Shown: in pieces, positions 14,738 to 22,197 of the stretch
How positions within the stretch are numbered: position 1 is the first letter of the stretch
Layout of the letters: each line of letters starts with the position of its first letter
From: a virus
Direction: 5' to 3' (one strand)
Virus record (IMG/VR): IMGVR_UViG_3300031673_005165
Span: 1 to 38,477 of that record
Length of the DNA: 38,477 bases
The notes under the pieces: generated by a model
What the model saw: the letters and a program-made list of their open reading frames with translations, nothing else
Told to the model about the DNA's origin: nothing
The model's database searches: none
Made by a program: the position numbers and the translations under genes

Positions 14738-15262
14738 ATGATAGAAGAAAATTATGAAGATGGTAGTAAGTTAACATTTAGTAGTTTGTCTCAAATGGAA
14801 GAAAAAAGAAATAGTTATCCAAAAAGAATTAAAGAATTATTGGAAAAAGCGGAAGAATATGATATATATACTTATTTAGCAGTTGGTCATGAATTTGATA
14901 ATGAAATGATGGGGATGCTTCCAGCAGAACGTAGGTGGGACCCTACAGAAGATGGTAAGATTTTTAAATGTAGATATAAAGGAAAAATAGGATATAAACA
15001 TGGTCCTGATGGAGTATTGTATTTTGGGGACAATGGAAAACAAAAAGCAGAAGAAGATCTTGTTTATTATATTTTAAATTGGAAGAAGAAACATTACGCA
15101 GTATATGAAAAAGAAGATATCAAAGTACTAGAAATTTATGATCCAAGGCGTCCAGATAATTCAAGTGGTGTTGATTGTGAAACAGTAACAGTTGTTAAAA
15201 AAGTTTCTGCTGATATAACCGATAACACAAGTAGTTTAAAGGTAAGGCTTCACGATGAGTAA
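14738..15262 (+). CDS. Hypothetical protein (174 aa)
   Basis: I do not recognise this protein. It is hydrophilic, with an N-terminal helical part ('MEEKRNSYPKRIKELLEKA') and a central stretch 'YKHGPDGVLYFGDNGKQKAE' that looks like beta-hairpins. No cysteine pairs, signal peptide or membrane segments are seen. It starts three bases after the methyltransferase stop with GAGGAG upstream and is the last gene before a terminator-like hairpin, so it probably belongs to the same transcript. A role linked to the methyltransferase is possible only by position. Confidence 0.6.
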   Translation: MIEENYEDGSKLTFSSLSQMEEKRNSYPKRIKELLEKAEEYDIYTYLAVGHEFDNEMMGMLPAERRWDPTEDGKIFKCRYKGKIGYKHGPDGVLYFGDNGKQKAEEDLVYYILNWKKKHYAVYEKEDIKVLEIYDPRRPDNSSGVDCETVTVVKKVSADITDNTSSLKVRLHDE

Positions 15263-15360
15263 ATTGACAATGAAAACGAGTAGTATATAGAAAACATCAT
15301 TGAAAATTAATAGGCTATTTAAGCTACCTAATTAAGCCTTAAGGACTATGATAATTATGA

Positions 15361-15403
15361 ACCACTCAATATCTATTGAAATATATAGATATTGGGCGGT
15401 TTT
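15361..15403 (+). terminator. Probable terminator of the cargo/methyltransferase operon
   Basis: A stem of about 16-17 bp (ACCACTCAATATCTAT pairing with ATAGATATTGGGCGGT, one mismatch and one G-U pair) with an 8-nt loop is followed by TTTT. The pairing is strong; the T-run is short. Confidence 0.65.
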
Positions 15404-15513
15404 ATCGACGGTTTTTAGTCTTTAACGAAGTTTCAATGACTTAGCAATATATTGTATAAAAAGTTACTCTCAACGTAGTAGAAAATCATCTTTTTTAATA
15501 AATAAAAGTTGAA

Positions 15514-15547
15514 GGTCCGATAGCCCAGATCATGTTGAGGACAAACT
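15514..15547 (+). repeat. Recurring intergenic element, copy 4 (short)
   Basis: Contains GGTCCGATAGC and GGACAAACT as in copies 1-3 but with a shorter middle. GTCC can pair with GGAC at 15539-15542. Its 3' flank (TAAACGGATATTATATTTAAT) resembles that of the GGACAAACT at 27591. It ends 38 bases before the terminase small subunit start. Confidence 0.5.
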
Positions 15548-15562
15548 GTAAACGGATATTAT
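15535..15562 (+). promoter_or_regulatory. Possible promoter for the structural operon
   Basis: TTGAGG and TATTAT, separated by 16 bases, resemble a sigma-70 promoter. The location fits: after a terminator and before a long co-directional operon. The match is imperfect and overlaps element copy 4, so the element itself may carry the signal. Confidence 0.3.
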
Positions 15563-15584
15563 ATTTAATGGAAAGGATATATGA

Positions 15585-16064
15585 ATGCCCAGAACAGGTG
15601 CACCCACAAAGTTAAACAAAAAGAAACAACAAGCTTTTTGTGAGGCTATAAAATTAGGATTGTCTAGAACCCGCGCTGCAAGGTTAATTGGTGTTACTAT
15701 GCAAACCATAGAAAACTGGTGTAGTTGGGGAAAAAGAGATGGTAAAGGGAAATATTTTACTTTTTTGAAATCTGTGATACAAAGTGAGGAGTTTTTTGTT
15801 GAGGATAATTTGAGAACTATTAGAAATGCCGCTAAAGGAAATGATCAAATCAAAGAAACAAGAACAACCCTTGATTCTAAGGGTAAAATTAAAGAGCAAA
15901 TAGTTATAGTCAAGGAACAAAAACCGCTTTGGACAGCCTCAGCATGGCTTTTAGAACGCCGTTGTCCACAAGAATTTTCACAACATCAGATTATAGACGA
16001 TAAGTCGGCAGAAAAAGTTGCTGAAGATTTGGAAGATATATTGAATGGGGGTAAAAATGAATAA
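15585..16064 (+). CDS. terS: Terminase small subunit
   Basis: A 159-residue protein with an N-terminal helix-turn-helix ('FCEAIKLGLSRTRAARLIGVT' begins near residue 18, then 'IENWCSWG'), the DNA-binding region that recognises the packaging site. A central helical part ('FLKSVIQSEEFFVEDNLRTI') for oligomerisation follows, then 'PLWTASAWLLERRCPQEF', a hallmark stretch of this small-terminase group. It starts the structural operon with AAGGA upstream. Its last codons (AAT GAA TAA) overlap the inserted HNH gene at 16057, which separates it from the large subunit. Confidence 0.85.
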   Translation: MPRTGAPTKLNKKKQQAFCEAIKLGLSRTRAARLIGVTMQTIENWCSWGKRDGKGKYFTFLKSVIQSEEFFVEDNLRTIRNAAKGNDQIKETRTTLDSKGKIKEQIVIVKEQKPLWTASAWLLERRCPQEFSQHQIIDDKSAEKVAEDLEDILNGGKNE

Positions 16065-16554
16065 AACTATCGAGGAGATGTTTGAGAAGACATATGTTAA
16101 GGATTATGGAGAAGGTGCCCGTAGATATTATAAAAGTAAAAGATGGGCAAGGGTTATTTGGGATATTATGCACCCAGAATCACCTTGTAAAGATTTTGAT
16201 ATTCATCATAAAGATAGTGATAAAACAAATGATAATATTGATAACTTACAAAGACTTACAAGAGCTGAGCATAATAAATTACACATGACTGGTAATAAAT
16301 ATTGGTTGGGTAAAAAACATACAGATTCGTCTAAGAAAAAGATATCTTTATCAAAGGTTAATCTTAGCGATGAAACCAGAAAGAAGATGTCAATAAATAA
16401 TACTGGATCAAAAAACCCCGCTGCGAAAGCCGTTATTATAAATGGACAAATATTTTCTACAATAAAAGAAGCCGCATATATTCTTTCTATTTCAACATGG
16501 TGTATATGGTATAGATTAAAACATAATAAACCAGGATATTCATATTGTGCTTAA
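16057..16554 (+). CDS. HNH homing endonuclease between the terminase genes
   Basis: 165 residues from ATG 16057; this start is preferred over 16045 because GGGGG lies just before it and the sister genes begin the same way. It has 'SKRWARVIWDI', the core 'FDIHHKDSDKTND', 'AEHNKLH', NUMOD3-like 'HTDSSKKKISLSK' and a second repeat, then the NUMOD1-like tail 'IFSTIKEAAYILSIS' ending 'GYSYCA'. The GTG start of the terminase large subunit lies inside its last codons, so the insertion keeps translational coupling. Homing endonucleases beside terminase genes are well known in phages and favour transmission of the neighbouring gene. Confidence 0.9.
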   Translation: MNKTIEEMFEKTYVKDYGEGARRYYKSKRWARVIWDIMHPESPCKDFDIHHKDSDKTNDNIDNLQRLTRAEHNKLHMTGNKYWLGKKHTDSSKKKISLSKVNLSDETRKKMSINNTGSKNPAAKAVIINGQIFSTIKEAAYILSISTWCIWYRLKHNKPGYSYCA

Positions 16555-17791
16555 GTTAAAATTCTCAGACTTCACAGAAAAACAATTATTTACTATGCGG
16601 AATTCTAACGCTAGAATCAACATTTTTTCCGGGGCTGTACGCTCAGGGAAAACTATAGCCAGCATTTTTCGATTCATACATTATATAAAATATGGTCCTC
16701 GTGGATCCCTTATAATCGTAGGAAAATCAGAAAGGACCATAATTCGAAATATTATTAGTATAATGCAGAAAATCCTAGGCAAATCTCTTAATTTCAACCA
16801 GGGAAAAGGTGAGATTATTATAGGATCTAGATTAATTTATGTATGTGGTGCAAACGACGAGCGCGCCGAGGGCAAGATACGTGGTCTCACTATAGCCGGA
16901 GCATTAGTAGATGAGGCAACATTGATACCTCGTGGATTTTGGACTCAATTATTAGCAAGGTTGTCAATAAAAGGATCACAATTATTCGCTACGACTAATA
17001 CAGATTCGCCTCATCATTTTTTAAAGAAAGATTATATAGATAGAAAAGGTGAATTAGATCTTTCATATCATCAATTCAAACTTGAGGACAATACATTCCT
17101 AGATAAAGATTACATATCAAATCTAAAAAAAGAATATCAAGGACTATACTATAGACGTTTTATAGATGGAATTTGGTGCCTGGCAGAAGGTGCAATTTAT
17201 AATATTTGGGACTCTAAAATCTATATGCAAGATACAAGCCAAATAAATTTCAAAAATCCCAAGCAAATAATTGGTGTTGATTATGGTATAACTAACCCCA
17301 CATCTTTTCTAAAGTTTAGATTTGATGATATAAATAATATAGCACTGATCAAAGAAATGCATCTAGATAAAGATACTTTAGGGTTAAATATAACAGATGA
17401 TATACTGGCTAATAAATTTGAAGAGTTTGCGGGCAATGATAAGATAGAAATGGTATATTGTGATCCATCAGCAACATCCTTCAAAAATAAACTTAGAAGT
17501 AAGGGTAAATGGAATATAATGAATGCAGATAATTCTGTTTTGAAGGGTATACAATTTGTAAGTACTCTTTTATCTAATAATAAATTAATAGTTGATAAAA
17601 CTTGTAAAGAAACAGATAAAGGTTTTTCAAGTTATGTTTGGGATACAAAGGCTCAACAGAAAGGAATAGATCAACCTTTAAAAGTGGATGATCATGAAAT
17701 GGATGCATTGAGATATGCTTTGTATACTCATTTTTGTAGGGGAAATGGTGAAGTTTCTAAGAAAAATATGATGACAAAATTATATGGTTAG
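16547..17791 (+). CDS. terL: Terminase large subunit
   Basis: This 414-residue packaging motor has Walker A 'GAVRSGKT' (29-36), Walker B 'GALVDEA' (118-124) and the coupling motif 'TTNTD' (149-153). The RNase H-like nuclease has Asp residues in 'GVDYG' (D245), 'YCDPS' (D306) and 'DDHEMDALRY' (381-390). It pumps DNA into the prohead and cuts it. It uses a GTG start overlapping the HNH gene by 8 bases; no internal ATG is better placed. Residues 86-115 are the segment also found in the glycosyltransferase at 8492. It belongs to the XtmB / Terminase_3 type. Confidence 0.95.
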   Translation: MLKLKFSDFTEKQLFTMRNSNARINIFSGAVRSGKTIASIFRFIHYIKYGPRGSLIIVGKSERTIIRNIISIMQKILGKSLNFNQGKGEIIIGSRLIYVCGANDERAEGKIRGLTIAGALVDEATLIPRGFWTQLLARLSIKGSQLFATTNTDSPHHFLKKDYIDRKGELDLSYHQFKLEDNTFLDKDYISNLKKEYQGLYYRRFIDGIWCLAEGAIYNIWDSKIYMQDTSQINFKNPKQIIGVDYGITNPTSFLKFRFDDINNIALIKEMHLDKDTLGLNITDDILANKFEEFAGNDKIEMVYCDPSATSFKNKLRSKGKWNIMNADNSVLKGIQFVSTLLSNNKLIVDKTCKETDKGFSSYVWDTKAQQKGIDQPLKVDDHEMDALRYALYTHFCRGNGEVSKKNMMTKLYG

Positions 17792-17802
17792 GATAAAACA
17801 AT

Positions 17803-19260
17803 ATGGCACTAATAGATAATACCCCGGAATTAAAAGATCTTGAGGAGAAATTTGATTTCTCACCAACAATAACAGGTGACTCGGATTTAACAAATTTGAA
17901 CCCTGATTATGATAATATAGACCCTCACTATAAAGAATTAGAAGATTGTTTTAATGGCGGTGGTTCTATAGAGAATGCTGATGATGATGTATATTTAATT
18001 AAAAAATCAAACGAAAACTCAGATGATTATAAGGCTAGAAAAAGAAGGTCTGTATATTATAATAAATGTGCACAAGTAATTAGTACATTCCAAGGGCACT
18101 TATGGAGAAAAGCACCAATAAGAGAAATGCCAGAATCATTAGAACAGTATATTCAAGATGTAGATAAACAAGGAACTACCGCTAATGACTTCTTTAGGAA
18201 TATAACAGAGATGGCGCAGGTTTTAGGATTATATTTTGTATATGTAGATTTTCCACAAAATTTATACGGCGGAGAACAACCAATAGCAATAGATAAACAG
18301 ATTGGTTTAAGACCTAAGATGATTCCAGTCGACCCTAGAAACATACTTGATTGGTCTTATGATGAGACTGGTTTTAAATATATAGTTATAGCAGAAGAAA
18401 CTATGATAATTGACTATCCATTTTTACAGAAGGAAACAGAGACTCATTATAGATTAATATATCCTAACATTCAATTTATATATAGAAGAGATATAGATGG
18501 TAAACCAGTCCTATTAGAAGAGAGAGAAAATACTTTAGGGATTATTCCATTAGTACCGTTCTATGGAAAGAAGATTAGCAAAATGTGTGGACAAAGCGTT
18601 CTTCATGATATTTGTGGTCTCAATCTTGAGTTATATAATAAACACACACAAAGAGATATGGCAGAATTTTGGTCGGCTTTCCCTATACCGTTCTTTAAGA
18701 TGTTTGATATTACTACGTTTAAAGACATGGGTCCTCAAAACGGATTATTTTCAATGGACCCAGATGCAGATGTAAAACTAATAGAGTTTTCAGGCAATTC
18801 AATTAAAGCCTTGAAAGAAGCCGAAGAAGATATCCTCAGAGAAATATTTGATTTATCCCTTAAACAAATAAGAGCTAATTCTGCTCAAAAACAAACCGTA
18901 GAGAGTAAGCGTTTAGACCGTCTAGATGCCCTATCTGATCTTCAGAATAGAGCTTTGCAATTTCAAGAAGCAGAAAGAACTTGCTGGGAATATTTTGGAA
19001 TGTGGCTGGATATCGAAGATGATATAGAAATAATCTATAATATTGATTATAATATATCACAGATGGAAACAGATTTAATAGACCGCATATTAACATTAAA
19101 AGACAAAAAAATAATAAGTAAGAAAACAGTACGACAACTTTTAGAGAGTGGTGAAATTTTACCCGATGATTTTGATTCGGAAGAAGAGGACAAAAACATT
19201 GAGAAAGAGACACCAGAAACAAACAATTTTAATCCTCAAGGAAATGAGGAAGGAGTATAG
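17803..19260 (+). CDS. Portal protein (DUF4055-like)
   Basis: A 485-residue protein directly after the terminase. The stretch 'YYNKCAQVISTFQGHLWRK' near residue 85 and 'FFRNITEMAQVLGLYFVYVD' near 125 are typical of DUF4055-type portal proteins, as are the 'HTQRDMAEFWSAFPIPFF' and 'LSDLQNRALQFQEAERTCWEYF' helices. Twelve copies would form the ring through which DNA enters the head. The acidic C-terminal tail is usual. The gene is followed by the scaffold after three bases, with no MuF-like gene between. Confidence 0.88.
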   Translation: MALIDNTPELKDLEEKFDFSPTITGDSDLTNLNPDYDNIDPHYKELEDCFNGGGSIENADDDVYLIKKSNENSDDYKARKRRSVYYNKCAQVISTFQGHLWRKAPIREMPESLEQYIQDVDKQGTTANDFFRNITEMAQVLGLYFVYVDFPQNLYGGEQPIAIDKQIGLRPKMIPVDPRNILDWSYDETGFKYIVIAEETMIIDYPFLQKETETHYRLIYPNIQFIYRRDIDGKPVLLEERENTLGIIPLVPFYGKKISKMCGQSVLHDICGLNLELYNKHTQRDMAEFWSAFPIPFFKMFDITTFKDMGPQNGLFSMDPDADVKLIEFSGNSIKALKEAEEDILREIFDLSLKQIRANSAQKQTVESKRLDRLDALSDLQNRALQFQEAERTCWEYFGMWLDIEDDIEIIYNIDYNISQMETDLIDRILTLKDKKIISKKTVRQLLESGEILPDDFDSEEEDKNIEKETPETNNFNPQGNEEGV

Positions 19261-19262
19261 AT

Positions 19263-20024
19263 ATGCCCTGGAAAGCGCAAGAAGTAGATGGTAAGAAAGT
19301 AATAGTAGCAGATTCTGAAGGAAAACCAATCTGGGAAGATGATAGTGGAACTACTATGTCCATTGATTGGTCTAGAGCCTCAAATACAATTAAAAATCTC
19401 ATGTCAGAGTCCAAACAGAAGAGAGAATCTAATGATCAATTAACTTCAAAGATAACTGAGCTAACTACAGAGATAGATACCCTCAAAAAGGACAAAAACA
19501 AAGATAAGAACAAAGACACAAATACTCAAGCTCTAGAATCTCAATTCAATACTAAACTCGATGAAATTAAAAACACCTTTGAATCACAGTTAAAACAAAA
19601 AGAACAAGAACTAAGCAATTTATTAATAGGTAATAAATTTGCTACTTCTCAATTTATAAAAGAAAAAACAATATTGCCATCAGACTTAGCACAATTAAAA
19701 TTTGGAAATAATTTTAAAGTTGAGAACGGGCAAGTTATTCCTATAGGACAAGATGGTCAACGGCTCATGTCCGTTAAATCGATAGGAGAAACCGCTTCTT
19801 TCGAAGAAGCACTCGAAATGTACGTGGATAAATATCAATATAAAGATAATATTCTAAAAGGCTCCCAACATTCTGGTGGTGATGGAAATCCTTCAGTTAA
19901 GCCTATAAAGAATATGTTTATATCTGATTTAAAAACCGCAAAAGATAAGTTAGAATTTATAAATAAACACGGAAAAGAAGAGTTTACCAATTTGGTACAA
20001 AAAGGTAAACGTCCTTCTAAATAA
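19263..20024 (+). CDS. Scaffolding protein
   Basis: A 253-residue protein with an N-terminal beta part ('DGKKVIVADSEGKPIWED') followed by a long heptad-rich coiled coil, roughly residues 38-120. That coil includes the low-complexity run 'KKDKNKDKNKDTN' and 'LDEIKNTFESQLKQKEQELS'. A C-terminal part that may bind the capsid follows. Size, coiled coil and position between portal and major capsid genes fit an internal scaffold that is removed during maturation. No protease gene lies in the block, so release without cleavage or a host protease is implied. Confidence 0.78.
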   Translation: MPWKAQEVDGKKVIVADSEGKPIWEDDSGTTMSIDWSRASNTIKNLMSESKQKRESNDQLTSKITELTTEIDTLKKDKNKDKNKDTNTQALESQFNTKLDEIKNTFESQLKQKEQELSNLLIGNKFATSQFIKEKTILPSDLAQLKFGNNFKVENGQVIPIGQDGQRLMSVKSIGETASFEEALEMYVDKYQYKDNILKGSQHSGGDGNPSVKPIKNMFISDLKTAKDKLEFINKHGKEEFTNLVQKGKRPSK

Positions 20025-20044
20025 TATATTGAAAGGATAAGACA

Positions 20045-21022
20045 ATGGGAATAGGTAAATATACAGATCTTTCTATTTATCAAGATTATTTTCATACTGG
20101 GATGATTGAGGCTATTGCTCAAGCATTGACCGGATTTAATGAAGCTACATTAAATACATTGACATTGACACAACAGAGTCGGTTAGGACATTATGCATAT
20201 ACATCAATGTTCAACAGATTAGCAACTATAACAAACCGCAGAGATATTAGTTCTGTTTCTGCTCAAACTCCAACCACTCTAACTAACGTTGATCATATCA
20301 CTGTAAAACTCAATAGAAAAATTAAAGAAATTCGAATGACAGAAGATGCATGGAAAAAGCAAGGTAAAAACCCCGAAGAGATGGTTACTGCTCTTGGTGT
20401 TATGGCTGGAAAAGATAGGATGCAAGAATATTTAAATACTTCTATCTCTGCTTTAGTTGGTGCTCTTTCTAATCAATCATCTACTAATTATGTATCTGTT
20501 TGTGCTACTGGAGCAGGTACTATGACTGCTACTAATTTGAATACAGGATTTCGTCTTTATGGTGATGCTGCATCTGGTATTAGATTTTTAGTAATGCATT
20601 CTAAACCTTATTATGATTTAGTTGCTCAAGCAATATCTGATAAAGTTTATGGAGAAGTTGGTAATGTTATATACGGTGCTGCTCCTGGTACATTTGGAAG
20701 ACCAGTTCTTGTTACAGATAGTTCTGATCTAGTAACCACTGATGGAACTAATGATGCGTATTATACATTGGGATTGACTGAGGGTGCTGCTAATTTAGAA
20801 GAGTCCGAAGATGATTCCGTACTCATCGAAAGAGTTGGTGGACTTGAGAATATAACAATAAGATTTCAGGGCGAATATGCATATAATATAGGACTAAAAG
20901 GATTTCAATGGGATGTAGCCAATGGTGGTATAAACCCATCTTCAGTAGCTACGGGATCTTTGTGGGATATGATTGCCACAAGTTATAAGAATCTTGGTGG
21001 AGTAGTTATTAAATCTTTATAA
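20045..21022 (+). CDS. Major capsid protein
   Basis: A 325-residue protein with HK97-fold features: an N-terminal arm ('DLSIYQDYFHTGMIEAIAQ'), an extended-loop region with 'TLTNVDHITVKLNRKIKEI', the spine helix around 'DRMQEYLNTSISALVGAL', and an A-domain sequence 'FLVMHSKPYYDLVAQAI' with 'FGRPVLVTDSSDLV'. It lies right after the scaffold with the ribosome binding site AAAGGA, as expected for the most abundant head protein. Length is normal. It has no obvious delta domain or cleavage site. Confidence 0.92.
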   Translation: MGIGKYTDLSIYQDYFHTGMIEAIAQALTGFNEATLNTLTLTQQSRLGHYAYTSMFNRLATITNRRDISSVSAQTPTTLTNVDHITVKLNRKIKEIRMTEDAWKKQGKNPEEMVTALGVMAGKDRMQEYLNTSISALVGALSNQSSTNYVSVCATGAGTMTATNLNTGFRLYGDAASGIRFLVMHSKPYYDLVAQAISDKVYGEVGNVIYGAAPGTFGRPVLVTDSSDLVTTDGTNDAYYTLGLTEGAANLEESEDDSVLIERVGGLENITIRFQGEYAYNIGLKGFQWDVANGGINPSSVATGSLWDMIATSYKNLGGVVIKSL

Positions 21023-21031
21023 GGAGAAGGA

Positions 21032-21535
21032 ATGAGCATTATAATTGTAACAACCGCTTCTGGTTCAACTTCAAATAGTTATGTAACGACATCCGAGATG
21101 GAAGCCTATTTTGAACAAAATCCGCTATTCTATTCTACATGGACCGATATACCAAATAAGGATACATGGGTAGTTTTTGCGGCAACCGCGATAGATAGGC
21201 TGTCTTTCAGTGGCTCTAGATATGTAACTACTCAATCCATGCAATTTCCCAGAGATATTACTGATGACTATACTGATGCTGGATATGTACCTCAAGCCGT
21301 GAAAAATGCTCAATGTGAAATGTTAATATATCAAAAACTTCATGTAGATAGTATAACAATGAACCCTAACCCTAAAACCAGTGGGATTACAATTGATAGT
21401 TCTACAGTAATATCATTTTTTGAAAAAGAGAATCCATTCAATCAATTAGCTGCTGGCGGAAATATGAAAACTGTTTTTAGCTTATTGAAGATTTGGACTG
21501 GAGCCAGTTATATGGCCCACCTTGGAAGAGCTTGA
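21032..21535 (+). CDS. Head-tail connector / adaptor protein
   Basis: A 167-residue protein starting with a beta strand ('MSIIIVTTASGSTSNSYVT') and then the helical pattern of head-tail adaptors annotated as 'DnaT-like ssDNA-binding protein' or gp6-like: 'WVVFAATAIDRL', 'QFPRD', 'VPQAVKNAQCEMLIYQKL'. It would sit below the portal ring. The position directly after the capsid gene supports this and argues against DNA replication, despite the usual database name. The ribosome binding site is AAGGAGAAGG. Confidence 0.75.
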   Translation: MSIIIVTTASGSTSNSYVTTSEMEAYFEQNPLFYSTWTDIPNKDTWVVFAATAIDRLSFSGSRYVTTQSMQFPRDITDDYTDAGYVPQAVKNAQCEMLIYQKLHVDSITMNPNPKTSGITIDSSTVISFFEKENPFNQLAAGGNMKTVFSLLKIWTGASYMAHLGRA

Positions 21536-21577
21536 AAAATAAACAGGAATGTCCCCGGATATTCCTATATAACTTAA
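21536..21577 (+). pseudogene. Remnant of an HNH homing endonuclease 3' end
   Basis: Directly after the connector stop, one frame reads 'KINRNVPGYSYIT' and then TAA. This matches the C-terminal signature of the local HNH family, especially the product of 10538, which ends 'RIKRNVPGYFYI'. The 16-mer AATGTCCCCGGATATT is shared exactly with that gene. Everything upstream of these codons is missing, so an endonuclease was apparently once inserted between the connector gene and 21601 and then almost wholly deleted. Confidence 0.75.
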
Positions 21578-21600
21578 CAAATTAAAGAAGGAGAATTATT

Positions 21601-22116
21601 ATGAATATAGTCGAAAGAGCAAAATGGGCACCAAAATGGACCATTAATAAATATAAAGATGTTGATGGTAAAATAGCTGAGGCTTTAAAGGCTGGTGCAA
21701 GTACAGAAGACTTTAAGGCTTTTGAAACATTAGAATTTGAGGGTAATTTGCTTTTAAATACCGGTATTGATGAAATGTGGAATATTATAAATGGTGATAG
21801 TACTAACGTGTTTTCAAATGACCTTTGTAAAATTGGCGTTGGTGATGATGGAACTACTGCGGCTTCTGCTTCTCAGACAGATCTTCAAGGTGCATCTACT
21901 GCTTATGTAACAATGGATGATACCTATCCAACTTCAGCTACTCAGGCTACTAATTATAGAGCTACATTTGATACCTCAACTGGAAATTTTCATTGGAATG
22001 AGTTCACAATCAAGCAAGATACCAGTTCTATTTGTTTGAACAGGAAGTTATCAGATAAGGGTACAAAAGTCGTCGGGGAAACCTGGTCTGTAACCTTAAC
22101 AATAACTTTATCTTAA
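21601..22116 (+). CDS. Putative structural protein (capsid decoration or fibre-like)
   Basis: A 171-residue protein, Thr/Ser-rich in its second half and beta-strand-like, ending 'GETWSVTLTITLS'. The N-terminus ('RAKWAPKWTINKYKDVDGKI') is basic and could be an anchor. Its position between the connector and the giant 22198 gene, a strong ribosome binding site (GAAGGAG) and a hairpin downstream suggest a virion protein made in quantity, for example a head decoration. No named family is recognised with confidence. Confidence 0.55.
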   Translation: MNIVERAKWAPKWTINKYKDVDGKIAEALKAGASTEDFKAFETLEFEGNLLLNTGIDEMWNIINGDSTNVFSNDLCKIGVGDDGTTAASASQTDLQGASTAYVTMDDTYPTSATQATNYRATFDTSTGNFHWNEFTIKQDTSSICLNRKLSDKGTKVVGETWSVTLTITLS

Positions 22117-22139
22117 TCATTAATTAAATAAATAATGGG

Positions 22140-22165
22140 AGGGGTTGAAATATACCCCTTCTTTC
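22140..22165 (+). terminator. Weak terminator-like hairpin
   Basis: AGGGGT (22140-22145) pairs with ACCCCT (22154-22159) around an 8-nt loop and is followed by TCTTTCT. It is probably a partial terminator or attenuator that lowers expression of the giant gene at 22198 relative to the capsid genes. Confidence 0.45.
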
Positions 22166-22197
22166 TATAAATATACCAACAAAATAGGGATGGATTA

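Larger units (their letters stand above)
15263..15584. other. Non-coding region before the structural operon
   Basis: A gap of 322 bases without a credible gene. It holds a terminator-like hairpin at 15361-15403, then an AT-rich stretch, element copy 4 at 15514-15547, and a possible promoter (TTGAGG at 15535, 16-base spacer, TATTAT at 15557) before the terminase small subunit. An 11-codon frame at 15255 is too short to support. Confidence 0.55.

Noticed and set aside
15255-15290. 11-codon frame overlapping the end of the 174-aa gene
   Set aside because: Too short, with no further support.
15541-15555. tRNA-like anticodon arm (ACTGTAAAC) after GGACAAACT
   Set aside because: The flanking bases cannot form the anticodon stem and no acceptor or T arm is present; the other copies do not fit either.
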